NCBI RefSeq assembly: GCF_047971885.1
Contig: NZ_JBKEAE010000124.1
Coordinates: 1-64,000 of the forward strand
Direction: 5' to 3'
Source of the DNA: Tropicimonas sp047971885
Lineage (GTDB): Bacteria; Pseudomonadota; Alphaproteobacteria; Rhodobacterales; Rhodobacteraceae
Length of the DNA stretch: 64,000 nt
Shown: piece by piece, positions 1-7,505 of the stretch
Layout: each line of letters starts with the position of its first letter
Position numbering within the stretch: position 1 is the first letter of the stretch
Program-made: the position numbers and the translations under genes
Notes under the pieces: generated by a model
The model's input: the letters and a program-made list of their open reading frames with translations, nothing else
The model's database searches: none
Told to the model about the DNA's origin: nothing

Positions 1-304
1 GACGCGCGGTTCCGGGCAGGACCTTGTCGACGATACCCTTGAGTATCCCTTCCATCTCGCCCAGTACCGCGTTTCGTGCTTCGTGATAGGTGAAGGACAG
101 TTCCTGAAGATTGCCGGCAAATTCCGCTGAAATGCGACCCTGTTCGTCGGCATGCGCGGCCGCAGCATCGTCCCAGCCGGCGCGATAGCCGCTGTCGAAA
201 GCAACCAGCCGCTCCTCTTCCAGCCGTGCCTCGGGATAGAAGGCCAGGAGCGGATCGGTTCCATCCATGGAATCGAAGCATTCCAGTTGAAGCGGGCGTC
301 CCAT
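1..304 (-). CDS. FliH-like flagellar export protein, N-terminal part (cut by window edge)
   Basis: Partial gene running off the left edge; 101 codons are visible, starting at the ATG at 304. The start overlaps the fliF stop (ATGA), so it is translated directly after fliF. The visible protein opens MGRPLQLECF, is rich in acidic residues and Ala, and looks helical. No enzymatic motif is visible. Position after fliF and composition fit FliH, the cytoplasmic regulator of the flagellar export ATPase FliI. This rests mainly on context, since FliH N-termini are poorly conserved and the diagnostic C-terminal part lies outside the window. Confidence 0.6.
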   Translation of the reverse strand, partial: MGRPLQLECFDSMDGTDPLLAFYPEARLEEERLVAFDSGYRAGWDDAAAAHADEQGRISAEFAGNLQELSFTYHEARNAVLGEMEGILKGIVDKVLPGTAR

Positions 305-1935
305 CAGGCCCTCTCTTCCTCGTCGTCCATCCATGACCGGAGCACTTCGACGGTTTCGGTCCGGCGCTCGCGAATCATTTCGCGCAGGCGCTCAACCGGG
401 TCGGCGGTGACGGTGCCGGAAGCGGGTGCGCCGGACGCATCGCGCCGCACGAGATTTCCGGCCGTCTGCGTGGGTAGGTCCGAATCGTCGTCGGCGATTT
501 CACCGGTCAGCGCCTGCACGGAGGTGCTGTTGCCCGGAAGGGGCGATTGTGCGGCGCGGCCCGGGGGCGCGGCGGCGATTTCGCGTCTTGCCGGAAGCTC
601 GCTGTTGGAAAGGATGGGGCGTACGACAAACAGCCCCAGCACGATGGCAACCGCCGCGAGCGTGCCGAGCTGGGCAAGAACAGTCAGATCCGGCATTCGC
701 ATGCCGCTTGCTGTGGCCGGCGTTCCCAGCGCCTCGACCGGTTCGAAAGCAAGCGATCTGATGGTGATCCTGTCGCCGCGGGCTTCGTCGAATCCCACCG
801 CCGCGGCGATCAGTGCATGCAGGGTTTCAAGCTCTTCCTCGGTTCGCGGCACGATCTGTTCGCTGCTGTTGTCGCCGACGGCGCGGGTGCCGTTGACAAG
901 AACGGCGACCGAAAGCCGCTTGATATCGCCGGGAACCCGCAGCAGTTCGCGCTGCGTTTCCGAAACCTCGTAATTCACGCGCTCGCGCGTTTCGCTGTCC
1001 TGGCTGGAATCCTGTCCGCCCCCGGCGCCGGCGTCGCCATCCGGCAGGTTGCTGGCCACCGTGACTGCGCCTCCGGACTGCCCGCTGGCCGAGGAACTGC
1101 GCTCTTCGGTATCGGTGCTGATGGCAACGCGCCCGCTGGGATCGAACCTGCGCTCGACAATCGATTCGCGTTCCGTGACAATTTCCAGACTTGTCTCGAC
1201 AATGGCGTTGCCGGTACCGACCCGCGCCTCGACCAGCCGCAGGACGTTGTTCTTCAGCGCCTCTTCGCGCTTTCCCGTCGTGGACCGGGACGCCGGCGAG
1301 TCGGTACCGAGGACTGCGCCGGATTCCGCGTCTATCACCGACACGTTGTCGGGCCGGAGGCCGGCCACCGCCGAGGCGACGAGGTATCTCAGGGCGTTTC
1401 CCTGTGCCTCGTCCAGTGCGCCGCCCGCCGGGGTGACGAATACCGAGGCGGTAGGCGCGCTATTGCGCCGGAAACCCTGCGTGTCCGGGCTGGCTATATG
1501 CACCCGTGCCGCCCTGACCTGCGGGCTTGCGAGGATCGTCCTGGCGAGTTCCCCTTCCTTGGCGCGCCAGTAGGTGGCATCGAACATCTGCGAGGTGGTT
1601 CCGAATCCCGACAGGCCGTCGAGCAGCTCGTAGCCGGCGCTGCCGTTGGCCGGCAGCCCCTGCCCGGCAAGGATCATCCGCAACTGATCGCGGCTCGCGG
1701 CATCCACATAGATCGCATTGCCGCGCACCTCGTATCCCGTGCCGTTCTGCTCGAGGGCGGCGATGACCTCGCCTGCCGGGCCGGGTTCCAGGCCGCCATA
1801 GAGCAGTTCCATCCGTTCGGTGGATGCAATCCGCGACAGCAGCACAAGGGCCGCAAGCGTGGCAAGCGCGGCCACGGCAACCAGAATACGGCGGCGCAGA
1901 TCCAGCGCCGACCAGGAATCGAGGACATTCTGCAC
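304..1935 (-). CDS. fliF: Flagellar MS-ring protein FliF
   Basis: Forms the inner-membrane MS ring on which the flagellar rotor and export gate are built. 543 aa from the GTG at 1935, chosen because a perfect AGGAGG lies 6 nt upstream (1942-1947); the ATG at 1959 has no such site. A first membrane helix is near residues 16-36 and a second near 440-460. The N-terminal half has ring-building (YscJ/FliF) sequence such as LLYGGLEPGPAGEV and SVFVTPAGG. The C-terminus (ERLREMIRERRTETVEVL) matches the FliG-binding tail. It is divergent from fliL and followed by an overlapping FliH-like gene. Confidence 0.95.
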   Translation of the reverse strand: MQNVLDSWSALDLRRRILVAVAALATLAALVLLSRIASTERMELLYGGLEPGPAGEVIAALEQNGTGYEVRGNAIYVDAASRDQLRMILAGQGLPANGSAGYELLDGLSGFGTTSQMFDATYWRAKEGELARTILASPQVRAARVHIASPDTQGFRRNSAPTASVFVTPAGGALDEAQGNALRYLVASAVAGLRPDNVSVIDAESGAVLGTDSPASRSTTGKREEALKNNVLRLVEARVGTGNAIVETSLEIVTERESIVERRFDPSGRVAISTDTEERSSSASGQSGGAVTVASNLPDGDAGAGGGQDSSQDSETRERVNYEVSETQRELLRVPGDIKRLSVAVLVNGTRAVGDNSSEQIVPRTEEELETLHALIAAAVGFDEARGDRITIRSLAFEPVEALGTPATASGMRMPDLTVLAQLGTLAAVAIVLGLFVVRPILSNSELPARREIAAAPPGRAAQSPLPGNSTSVQALTGEIADDDSDLPTQTAGNLVRRDASGAPASGTVTADPVERLREMIRERRTETVEVLRSWMDDEEERA

Positions 1936-1993
1936 GCAACACCTCCTGCGGGTGGCCATTCGGGCTCAGAGGGGCATGCTTGATCCATCTCGC

Positions 1994-2009
1994 TTAACAA
2001 TCGGTTAGC
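1994..2009. promoter_or_regulatory. Candidate CtrA site between divergent fliF and fliL
   Basis: TTAACAATCGGTTAGC matches the alphaproteobacterial CtrA consensus TTAA-N7-TTAAC with one mismatch in the second half. It sits in the 116-nt gap between the two divergent flagellar transcripts, 59 nt before the fliF start and 43 nt before the fliL start, so one bound regulator could serve both. CtrA is a known activator of flagellar genes in this group. Short sites like this also occur by chance. A GGTTA/TAACC inverted repeat (2003-2007, 2020-2024) overlaps it. Confidence 0.4.
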
Positions 2010-2051
2010 CCTGGGCGGGTAACCAAGGCCGGGTGCAGCAAGGAGACCGTC

Positions 2052-2528
2052 ATGGACGACGCAGCGATTCCGCAGGAGGCGGGCAAGCCCTCGAAACTGC
2101 TTCCGCTGCTGGCGGGGCTGCTGCTGTCGGCGCTTCTGGGCGGGGCGGCATTCTACGTAACCTATGCCGGTCTGTTCGATTCGCCTGAACGCGATGCGCC
2201 GAACGATCATCAGCCTCAAACGGTAGCGCAGGTCGATTTCCTGCCGCTCGATCCGATTCTCGTATCGCTCGCGGCGGGGTCCGAATCGCGGCATCTGCGG
2301 TTTCGCGCCGAACTCGAGGTGGTTCCCGGGCGGGCTCCGGAGGTCGAATCGCTGATGCCGCGCATTGTCGATGTGATGAACGGTTATCTTCGTGCGGTTG
2401 AAGCCGCCGATCTCGAACAACCGACGGCGCTGATCCGGCTGCGGGCGCAATTGTTGCGGCGAATCCAGCTTGTGGTCGGCGACGGCCGTGTGCGCGACCT
2501 GCTCGTTACCGAATTTGTCCTGAACTAG
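2052..2528 (+). CDS. fliL: Flagellar basal body-associated protein FliL
   Basis: FliL is a single-pass inner-membrane protein that surrounds the stator and supports torque or stator activation. 158 aa; the start ATG at 2052 follows AAGGAG with good spacing. A short cytoplasmic N-terminus (MDDAAIPQEAGKPSK) is followed by one membrane helix at about residues 17-39 and a periplasmic domain. The segment FLPLDPILVSL and the C-terminus RDLLVTEFVLN are typical of FliL, which usually ends in a similar hydrophobic strand. First gene of the rightward flagellar transcript; 9 nt separate it from the next gene. Confidence 0.9.
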   Translation: MDDAAIPQEAGKPSKLLPLLAGLLLSALLGGAAFYVTYAGLFDSPERDAPNDHQPQTVAQVDFLPLDPILVSLAAGSESRHLRFRAELEVVPGRAPEVESLMPRIVDVMNGYLRAVEAADLEQPTALIRLRAQLLRRIQLVVGDGRVRDLLVTEFVLN

Positions 2529-2537
2529 GAGGCCGGA

Positions 2538-2912
2538 ATGGCATTGATCGCCGATATCCTGCTGATTGCCGGCGCTGCGGGCGCGGCGTTTTACTGTTAT
2601 GTCCTTTCGCGCCGGCTGACACGCTTTACCGATCTGGAACACGGGGTAGGCGGTGCCGTCGCCGTGCTTTCGGTGCAGGTGGACGAGATGACAAAGGTCC
2701 TGTCCGAGGCGCAGAAATCCTCGCGCGGATCGGCCGATTCGCTTGCGGCGCTGACCGAACGGGCCGAAGGGGCATCAAAACGGATCGAACTGATGCTCGC
2801 GTCGATGCACGACCTGGGAGAGGGCCCGGAGGCTGCGCGACGGCCTCAGCAGGGAAGGGTGCGCCGCACCAGACGCACCAGGGCGGGCAAACGGCGCGAG
2901 GCGACCCGATGA
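2538..2912 (+). CDS. Small membrane-anchored protein of the flagellar cluster, function unknown
   Basis: I do not recognise a named family. 124 aa; the ATG at 2538 follows AGGAGG. One N-terminal membrane helix (about residues 3-23) is followed by a polar helical region (about 30-90) with coiled-coil character, then a very basic tail rich in Arg and Lys (RRTRRTRAGKRR). The tail overlaps the next gene (motE start at 2909). Its place between fliL and motE suggests a helper of stator or basal-body assembly, and the basic tail could face the cytoplasm or bind membrane or nucleic acid. That is inference from position only. Confidence 0.7.
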   Translation: MALIADILLIAGAAGAAFYCYVLSRRLTRFTDLEHGVGGAVAVLSVQVDEMTKVLSEAQKSSRGSADSLAALTERAEGASKRIELMLASMHDLGEGPEAARRPQQGRVRRTRRTRAGKRREATR

Positions 2913-3505
2913 GCCGCGCCCGGTCGCGCAAGGGCGGCAGCCGGCGGGTGTTGCTTGTCCTTTCGGCGCTGCTTGCCGGCTCCGGCGTTCTCAGGCTTGC
3001 CGGCAACACGGGTGTCGCCATTGCGCGTGAGTTCGAGGCAATTGCCTCGGCACCGAACCGGCCTGATGGCGAATCGCCCCTTTCCTGCGGGGCGGATGCC
3101 GATGTGGCGGCGGTTCTCGTCACGCTGCGCAAGCGATCCGAAGAACTTGACCGGCGCGAGGAGCAGATCGCGGGCCGCATGCAGGCGCTGCGGCTTGCGG
3201 AAACGGAAATCGAGTGGAATCTTGCGGATCTGGTCGATACCGAAAAAGCGCTCGCCGCCACGATGGCCCAGGCGGACGGTGCCGCCGAATCGGATATCGG
3301 CCGGTTGACCGCAGTCTACGAGAACATGCGGCCCAAGGAGGCCTCGGCGCTGTTCGAGGAGATGGACCCGAGTTTTGCGGCGGGTTTTCTGGCGCGGATG
3401 TCGCCCGATTCGGCCGCGGCCGTGATGGCAGGCATGGATCCCGGCGCGGCCTATACGGTGAGTGCCATTCTCGCCGGTCGCAATACCGGTGTGCCAAGCG
3501 AATAG
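2909..3505 (+). CDS. motE: MotE-like flagellar motility protein
   Basis: 198 aa; the start codon overlaps the previous stop (ATGA). An N-terminal membrane helix at about residues 13-31 leads to a periplasmic, coiled-coil rich section (about 65-125). A C-terminal domain (about 128-190) carries the pattern YENMRPKEASALFEEMD...AAGFLARM, which matches the MotE/MgtE-N-like fold of the MotE family. In rhizobia MotE is a periplasmic chaperone that stabilises the motility protein MotC. Here it sits directly ahead of motA, so a role in stator assembly is likely. The exact partner in this organism is inferred. Confidence 0.75.
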   Translation: MSRARSRKGGSRRVLLVLSALLAGSGVLRLAGNTGVAIAREFEAIASAPNRPDGESPLSCGADADVAAVLVTLRKRSEELDRREEQIAGRMQALRLAETEIEWNLADLVDTEKALAATMAQADGAAESDIGRLTAVYENMRPKEASALFEEMDPSFAAGFLARMSPDSAAAVMAGMDPGAAYTVSAILAGRNTGVPSE

Positions 3506-3577
3506 GCGCGCCTCAGCGGATGTTAACCGCAGCCTGCCATCCTCGGGATGACACAGCCATGCGGGTGGAGTGCACGG

Positions 3578-4450
3578 ATGATCGGAATCGTTGGAATTGT
3601 GGTGGTTTTCGCGATGGTGTTCGGTGGCTATCTCGCCGCCGGCGGCAAGATGGCGATCATCCTGAAGTCGATGCCCTACGAACTGACCATGATCGGCGGC
3701 GCGGCGGTCGGCGCGTTTGTCATTTCCAACGACCTGTCCGGGATCAAGCACACGCTCCGGGATGTGGGAAAGGTGTTCAAGGGGCCGAAATGGAAGCCGG
3801 CCGATTATCGCGATCTTCTCTGTCTGCTGTTCGAACTGGTCAGGCTGGCGCGGCAGAACCCCGTCGCGCTGGAAGAACATGTCGAGGCGCCGGCGGACTC
3901 CGCGATCTTTGCCAGATATCCCAGGATTCTCAAGGACGGCGAGGCGGTGGATCTGATCTGCGACACGCTCCGCTCGGCGTCGATGAACTATGACGATCCC
4001 CATCAGGTCGAGGAGGTTCTGGAAAAGCGCATCGAGGCAAATCAGGCCCATGCCCTTCATGGAAGTCATGCGCTTCAGACCATGGCCGATGGTCTGCCGG
4101 CGCTGGGCATCGTTGCTGCGGTGCTCGGCGTCATCAAGACGATGGGCTCCATCGACCAACCGCCGGAAATTCTCGGCCGGCTGATCGGTGGCGCGCTGGT
4201 CGGGACGTTTCTGGGGGTGTTTCTGGCCTATGGGATCGTTGGCCCCTTCGCGGCGAAGGTTCGTGACGCCACCGTCGAAGATGCGCATTTCTATCAGTTG
4301 ATCCGCGAGGTTCTGGTCGCCAATCTTCACAGTCATCCGCCAAATATCTGCATCGAGGTAGGCCGGCAGAACACGCCCAGCCATATCAGGCCGAGTTTTG
4401 GCGATCTCGAGGAGGCGCTGAAGGAAGTCAAACAGAAGGAAGCCGCCTGA
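3578..4450 (+). CDS. motA: Flagellar motor stator protein MotA
   Basis: Proton- or sodium-conducting stator subunit in the inner membrane. 290 aa from the ATG at 3578, which has GGAG 7 nt upstream and gives the standard MIGIVGIVVVF N-terminus; an upstream in-frame ATG at 3548 lacks a good ribosome site. Two N-terminal and two later membrane helices are visible, with ADGLPALGIVAAVLGVI carrying the conserved proline. The cytoplasmic loop has the charged RLARQNP segment that contacts the rotor. No motB follows, so the MotB partner must be encoded elsewhere. The next gene overlaps by ATGA. Confidence 0.95.
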   Translation: MIGIVGIVVVFAMVFGGYLAAGGKMAIILKSMPYELTMIGGAAVGAFVISNDLSGIKHTLRDVGKVFKGPKWKPADYRDLLCLLFELVRLARQNPVALEEHVEAPADSAIFARYPRILKDGEAVDLICDTLRSASMNYDDPHQVEEVLEKRIEANQAHALHGSHALQTMADGLPALGIVAAVLGVIKTMGSIDQPPEILGRLIGGALVGTFLGVFLAYGIVGPFAAKVRDATVEDAHFYQLIREVLVANLHSHPPNICIEVGRQNTPSHIRPSFGDLEEALKEVKQKEAA

Positions 4451-6684
4451 TGCGCCGGCTGGCGACCCTCGGGTTGGCGATACTGGCGGCAACGGGCGCC
4501 AACGCGGAAAACGTGCGGGTGCTGTCGGGTGAGCATGACAATTTTTCGCGAATTGTACTCGTCTTTGCCGAGCCGACCGGATGGCGCAGCGAGAGGACCG
4601 AAACGGGTTTTTCCGTCACGTTCGAACGTTCCGGCCTTTCGCTCGATTTGTCCCGGGTGTTCGACCGCATCCCCCGCGACCGTCTCTCGGATGTCGGCTT
4701 CGACGCGAAGAGCGCCACGCTCGATCTGAAAAGCGACTGTGCCTGCGTGCTAGAGGTCTTTCTGGCGGGAAATAACACGGTTGCGCTCGATATCAGGTCG
4801 GCTCCCGAGGCCGTTGCGGCAGTGCAGCCAACCACCCCCGCTCCCGTCGCATTTCCCTTCGGACGCCCGGGCGCGAAAACCGTCTGGCGGTTCGGCGAGG
4901 GTGCGGGCACACCCGATGCCACGGTTCTCCCGGCAGAGGCAGCATTGCCCGAGAGGGGTCTCGCCGCTGTCCCACCGCGCCTGCCGCCGCATTACGCCGC
5001 CCTGGAAAATAGGCTTGCCAACGAACTGGCGCGTGCTGCGTCCCAGGGTCTGGCGCAGATGACCGTCCCGGTTGCGCCACCCGAAACGGGTGACGCGGGC
5101 GCTTTGCCGGTGGCCGGTCATCTGCGCGCCAGAACGGTGTTCGAAATGATCGGCCGCGATTCGCCGGTCGCCGCTTCGCTGGAGTCGACGGCGCTCGACT
5201 GTCCGGTCCCGGGAAGCCTGAACCCGAATGGGTGGACCGGCGCACAGGGTTTTGCCGAGGCGATGTCGGGTCTGCACCTGGCCCTGGCTCGGGATGTCGA
5301 CCGGATGGACAGGGGCGCCCTGCAACGTCTCGCGCGTGCTTATCTTGGCTTCGGGTTCGGGGCCGAAGCGCGGGCGATCCTGCGGCAATGGGGCGAGGGG
5401 AGCCTCGAAACCCGCCAGTTCGAGGCGATTGCCGATATCGTCGATCTCGGCATTGCGGCGGATCCGGCGCCGTTTCACGGTCTGGAACGCTGCGACGACG
5501 ATACTGCGGTCTGGGCAGTGATGGCCGCCGCAGATGCTGCGAACCTCGAATCGGTCAACACGCGGGCGATCATGGAGAGTTTTTCCGGGTTTCCGCCGCA
5601 TCTGAGGCGCCTGCTCGGCCCCGGTCTTCAGGAACGGCTGAACGCATCGGGCCACGCCGATGCCGCCGGCGCGATCGGGCGTGCGGCCGCTCGTGCCCCC
5701 GGCCTGCCGACCCCCGAAATGATCTATCTCGAGGCAAGCCGCGAGATCGTCGCCGGCCCGTCGGCCGAGGCCGCCGGCCGTTTGCAGGCGCTGACTGCGG
5801 AAAACGATGACATGTCGGTCAGGGCCATGGTGACGCTGCTGCGCAATGCGGCACCGCCGTCAATTGGCCCGGAACAGATGGAACTGGGCGAAGCGATGGC
5901 CTTCGAGAACCGCGGGACGCCGGTGGAACCGGAGTTGCGGGAAGCGCTGGCAATTGCCGCCGCGAGGATCGGCGCGTTTGGCGATGCCATCGGGTACTGG
6001 ACGCAACTGGATGACCGGGAAGGGACCGACCCGGTGCTTTCGTTCCTTGTCGAGCGAATTCTCGCGGCACGGGACGATGTTCATCTGCTGGCGGTGGCGC
6101 AGATGCTCACCTCGGGGGCCGAAACCGCAAGTCTGAACCGGCGGGTCGCGACAGATGCGGCGGCGCGTCTTGCCCGGCTGGAGATGGCGGAGCTTTCCGA
6201 GGCCATGTTGCGCCCCCATCGCGAAAGCCGTGACCTCGAGATCAGGCAGATTCACGCGGAAATCGCGCTGCTGCGCGGCGCCTATTCGATGGGTCTTTCG
6301 CTGGTGGCCGGTGAAACCGATCTGCGCAGCCTCGAACTGCGGGCGAAGGCGCTTTCCGCCCTTGGGGACCATCACGCCGCATCGGCACTGTTCGAGGAAC
6401 TCGATCTGACTGAAAACGCGGTGCGCGAGGCATGGATGTCGGGCGATCCGGAACTGTTGCGCAGGTTCGGCGCAACCGATCTGGCCGATCTGGCCGGTCT
6501 TTCGCGGATGCGCGCCGAAACCGAACCACAGGATGCATCGAATCCCGTCGAAACCGGTTCCGTAACGCTGAAAGGTGCCGGTGCGAAGTTGCAGCGCAGT
6601 CAGGCAGCCCGCGCATTGATCGGAACGGTCCTTGCCAGCGATCTGGCGGGAGCAAGCGAAGCGCGCGTGAACGGGACACGGTAA
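4450..6684 (+). CDS. Large exported helical-repeat protein in the flagellar operon, function unknown
   Basis: 744 aa, starting in the ATGA overlap with motA. A Sec signal peptide is clear (MRRLATLGLAILAATGANA, cleavage near residue 19). Residues about 20-120 look like a compact beta-rich domain (VRVLSGEHDNFSRIVLVF, somewhat AMIN-like). From about residue 180 to 720 the protein is Ala/Leu/Glu-rich and helical, reminiscent of TPR- or HEAT-like repeats. I cannot assign a named family. Coupling to motA and to a peptidoglycan lytic enzyme downstream suggests a periplasmic role in stator or basal-body placement in the cell wall. That is inference from context. Confidence 0.75.
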   Translation: MRRLATLGLAILAATGANAENVRVLSGEHDNFSRIVLVFAEPTGWRSERTETGFSVTFERSGLSLDLSRVFDRIPRDRLSDVGFDAKSATLDLKSDCACVLEVFLAGNNTVALDIRSAPEAVAAVQPTTPAPVAFPFGRPGAKTVWRFGEGAGTPDATVLPAEAALPERGLAAVPPRLPPHYAALENRLANELARAASQGLAQMTVPVAPPETGDAGALPVAGHLRARTVFEMIGRDSPVAASLESTALDCPVPGSLNPNGWTGAQGFAEAMSGLHLALARDVDRMDRGALQRLARAYLGFGFGAEARAILRQWGEGSLETRQFEAIADIVDLGIAADPAPFHGLERCDDDTAVWAVMAAADAANLESVNTRAIMESFSGFPPHLRRLLGPGLQERLNASGHADAAGAIGRAAARAPGLPTPEMIYLEASREIVAGPSAEAAGRLQALTAENDDMSVRAMVTLLRNAAPPSIGPEQMELGEAMAFENRGTPVEPELREALAIAAARIGAFGDAIGYWTQLDDREGTDPVLSFLVERILAARDDVHLLAVAQMLTSGAETASLNRRVATDAAARLARLEMAELSEAMLRPHRESRDLEIRQIHAEIALLRGAYSMGLSLVAGETDLRSLELRAKALSALGDHHAASALFEELDLTENAVREAWMSGDPELLRRFGATDLADLAGLSRMRAETEPQDASNPVETGSVTLKGAGAKLQRSQAARALIGTVLASDLAGASEARVNGTR

Positions 6685-6740
6685 CAGCCCGTCAAGATTC
6701 ATCACCTAGGAAGGCAGAGGTCAGCCAGAAGGGTAGTCCG

Positions 6741-7505
6741 ATGACAGCGATTCCAGACGGCAGCATGCAGGTTTGTCGCCGGACGGCCAGGTGGGCCTGT
6801 CTTGTCGCGCTTGTTGTCGCAACGGGCGTGACGACAACAGGTGCGCAGGTAGATGCCGGCGCCAATCCATGCACCAAATGGTCGGACGTTGCCGCTTCCG
6901 AGGCAGGCGTTCCGCGCGAGTTGATGCGTGCGGTGGCGCTGGTCGAAAGCGGGCGTGGCGCCGGTGCCCGTCGCATGCCGTGGCCATGGACCGTTCACGC
7001 CGACGGCCGGGGCATGTGGTTTCCGGACCGCAAGTCCGCCGAGGTATTCGTCAGGCGCCGGTCGGCGGGGGACGATCCCAATTTCGATATCGGCTGTTTT
7101 CAGCTGAACTACCGCTGGCATGGTGACAGGTTCCCTACAGTCGAGTCCATGCTCGATCCCAGGGAAAATGCCGAATACGCGGCGCGCTTTCTGTCGGGGC
7201 TGTTTCAGGAACTGGGCAGTTGGGAAGCCGCTGCCAGAGCCTATCACTCGCGGACCCCGGAACATGCCGACCGGTACTGGCAAAGGCTGGCCGGAGTATT
7301 ACAGGGCAAAAACAGGGAGCGGACGGGGGAGGACGCCGGCATGTCCAGGCGCCTTCGTCGGGCGCCCGTACCATCCGCCACCCGGACCCCGGGCAGCGTG
7401 CTGGCGCTTGACCGGAAGTCCCGTGCAATGCCGGCGCACGGATCGCTTGCCCTCGTCAGCCGGAGCGCTGGCCCGTCGCTTTTTGCGCGGGGTACAGAAC
7501 GTTGA
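6741..7505 (+). CDS. Flagellum-associated lytic transglycosylase (SLT family)
   Basis: Predicted to cleave peptidoglycan so the flagellar rod can pass. 254 aa from the ATG at 6741. A signal peptide ends near residue 35. The catalytic domain begins around residue 44; ALVESGRG carries the likely catalytic Glu69, followed by FDIGCFQLNYRWHG and the AARAYHSR motif typical of SLT enzymes. The C-terminal about 70 residues are basic, low in structure, and absent from minimal SLT proteins. Rhodobacter sphaeroides has a dedicated flagellar SLT (SltF); this one is a plausible equivalent. Its stop is overlapped by the TTG start of flhA. Confidence 0.85.
   Translation: MTAIPDGSMQVCRRTARWACLVALVVATGVTTTGAQVDAGANPCTKWSDVAASEAGVPRELMRAVALVESGRGAGARRMPWPWTVHADGRGMWFPDRKSAEVFVRRRSAGDDPNFDIGCFQLNYRWHGDRFPTVESMLDPRENAEYAARFLSGLFQELGSWEAAARAYHSRTPEHADRYWQRLAGVLQGKNRERTGEDAGMSRRLRRAPVPSATRTPGSVLALDRKSRAMPAHGSLALVSRSAGPSLFARGTER

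Noticed and set aside
3523..3528. TTAACC half-site upstream of motA, and another at 49452-49457
   Set aside because: Only single halves of a CtrA site; no second half at the right spacing.
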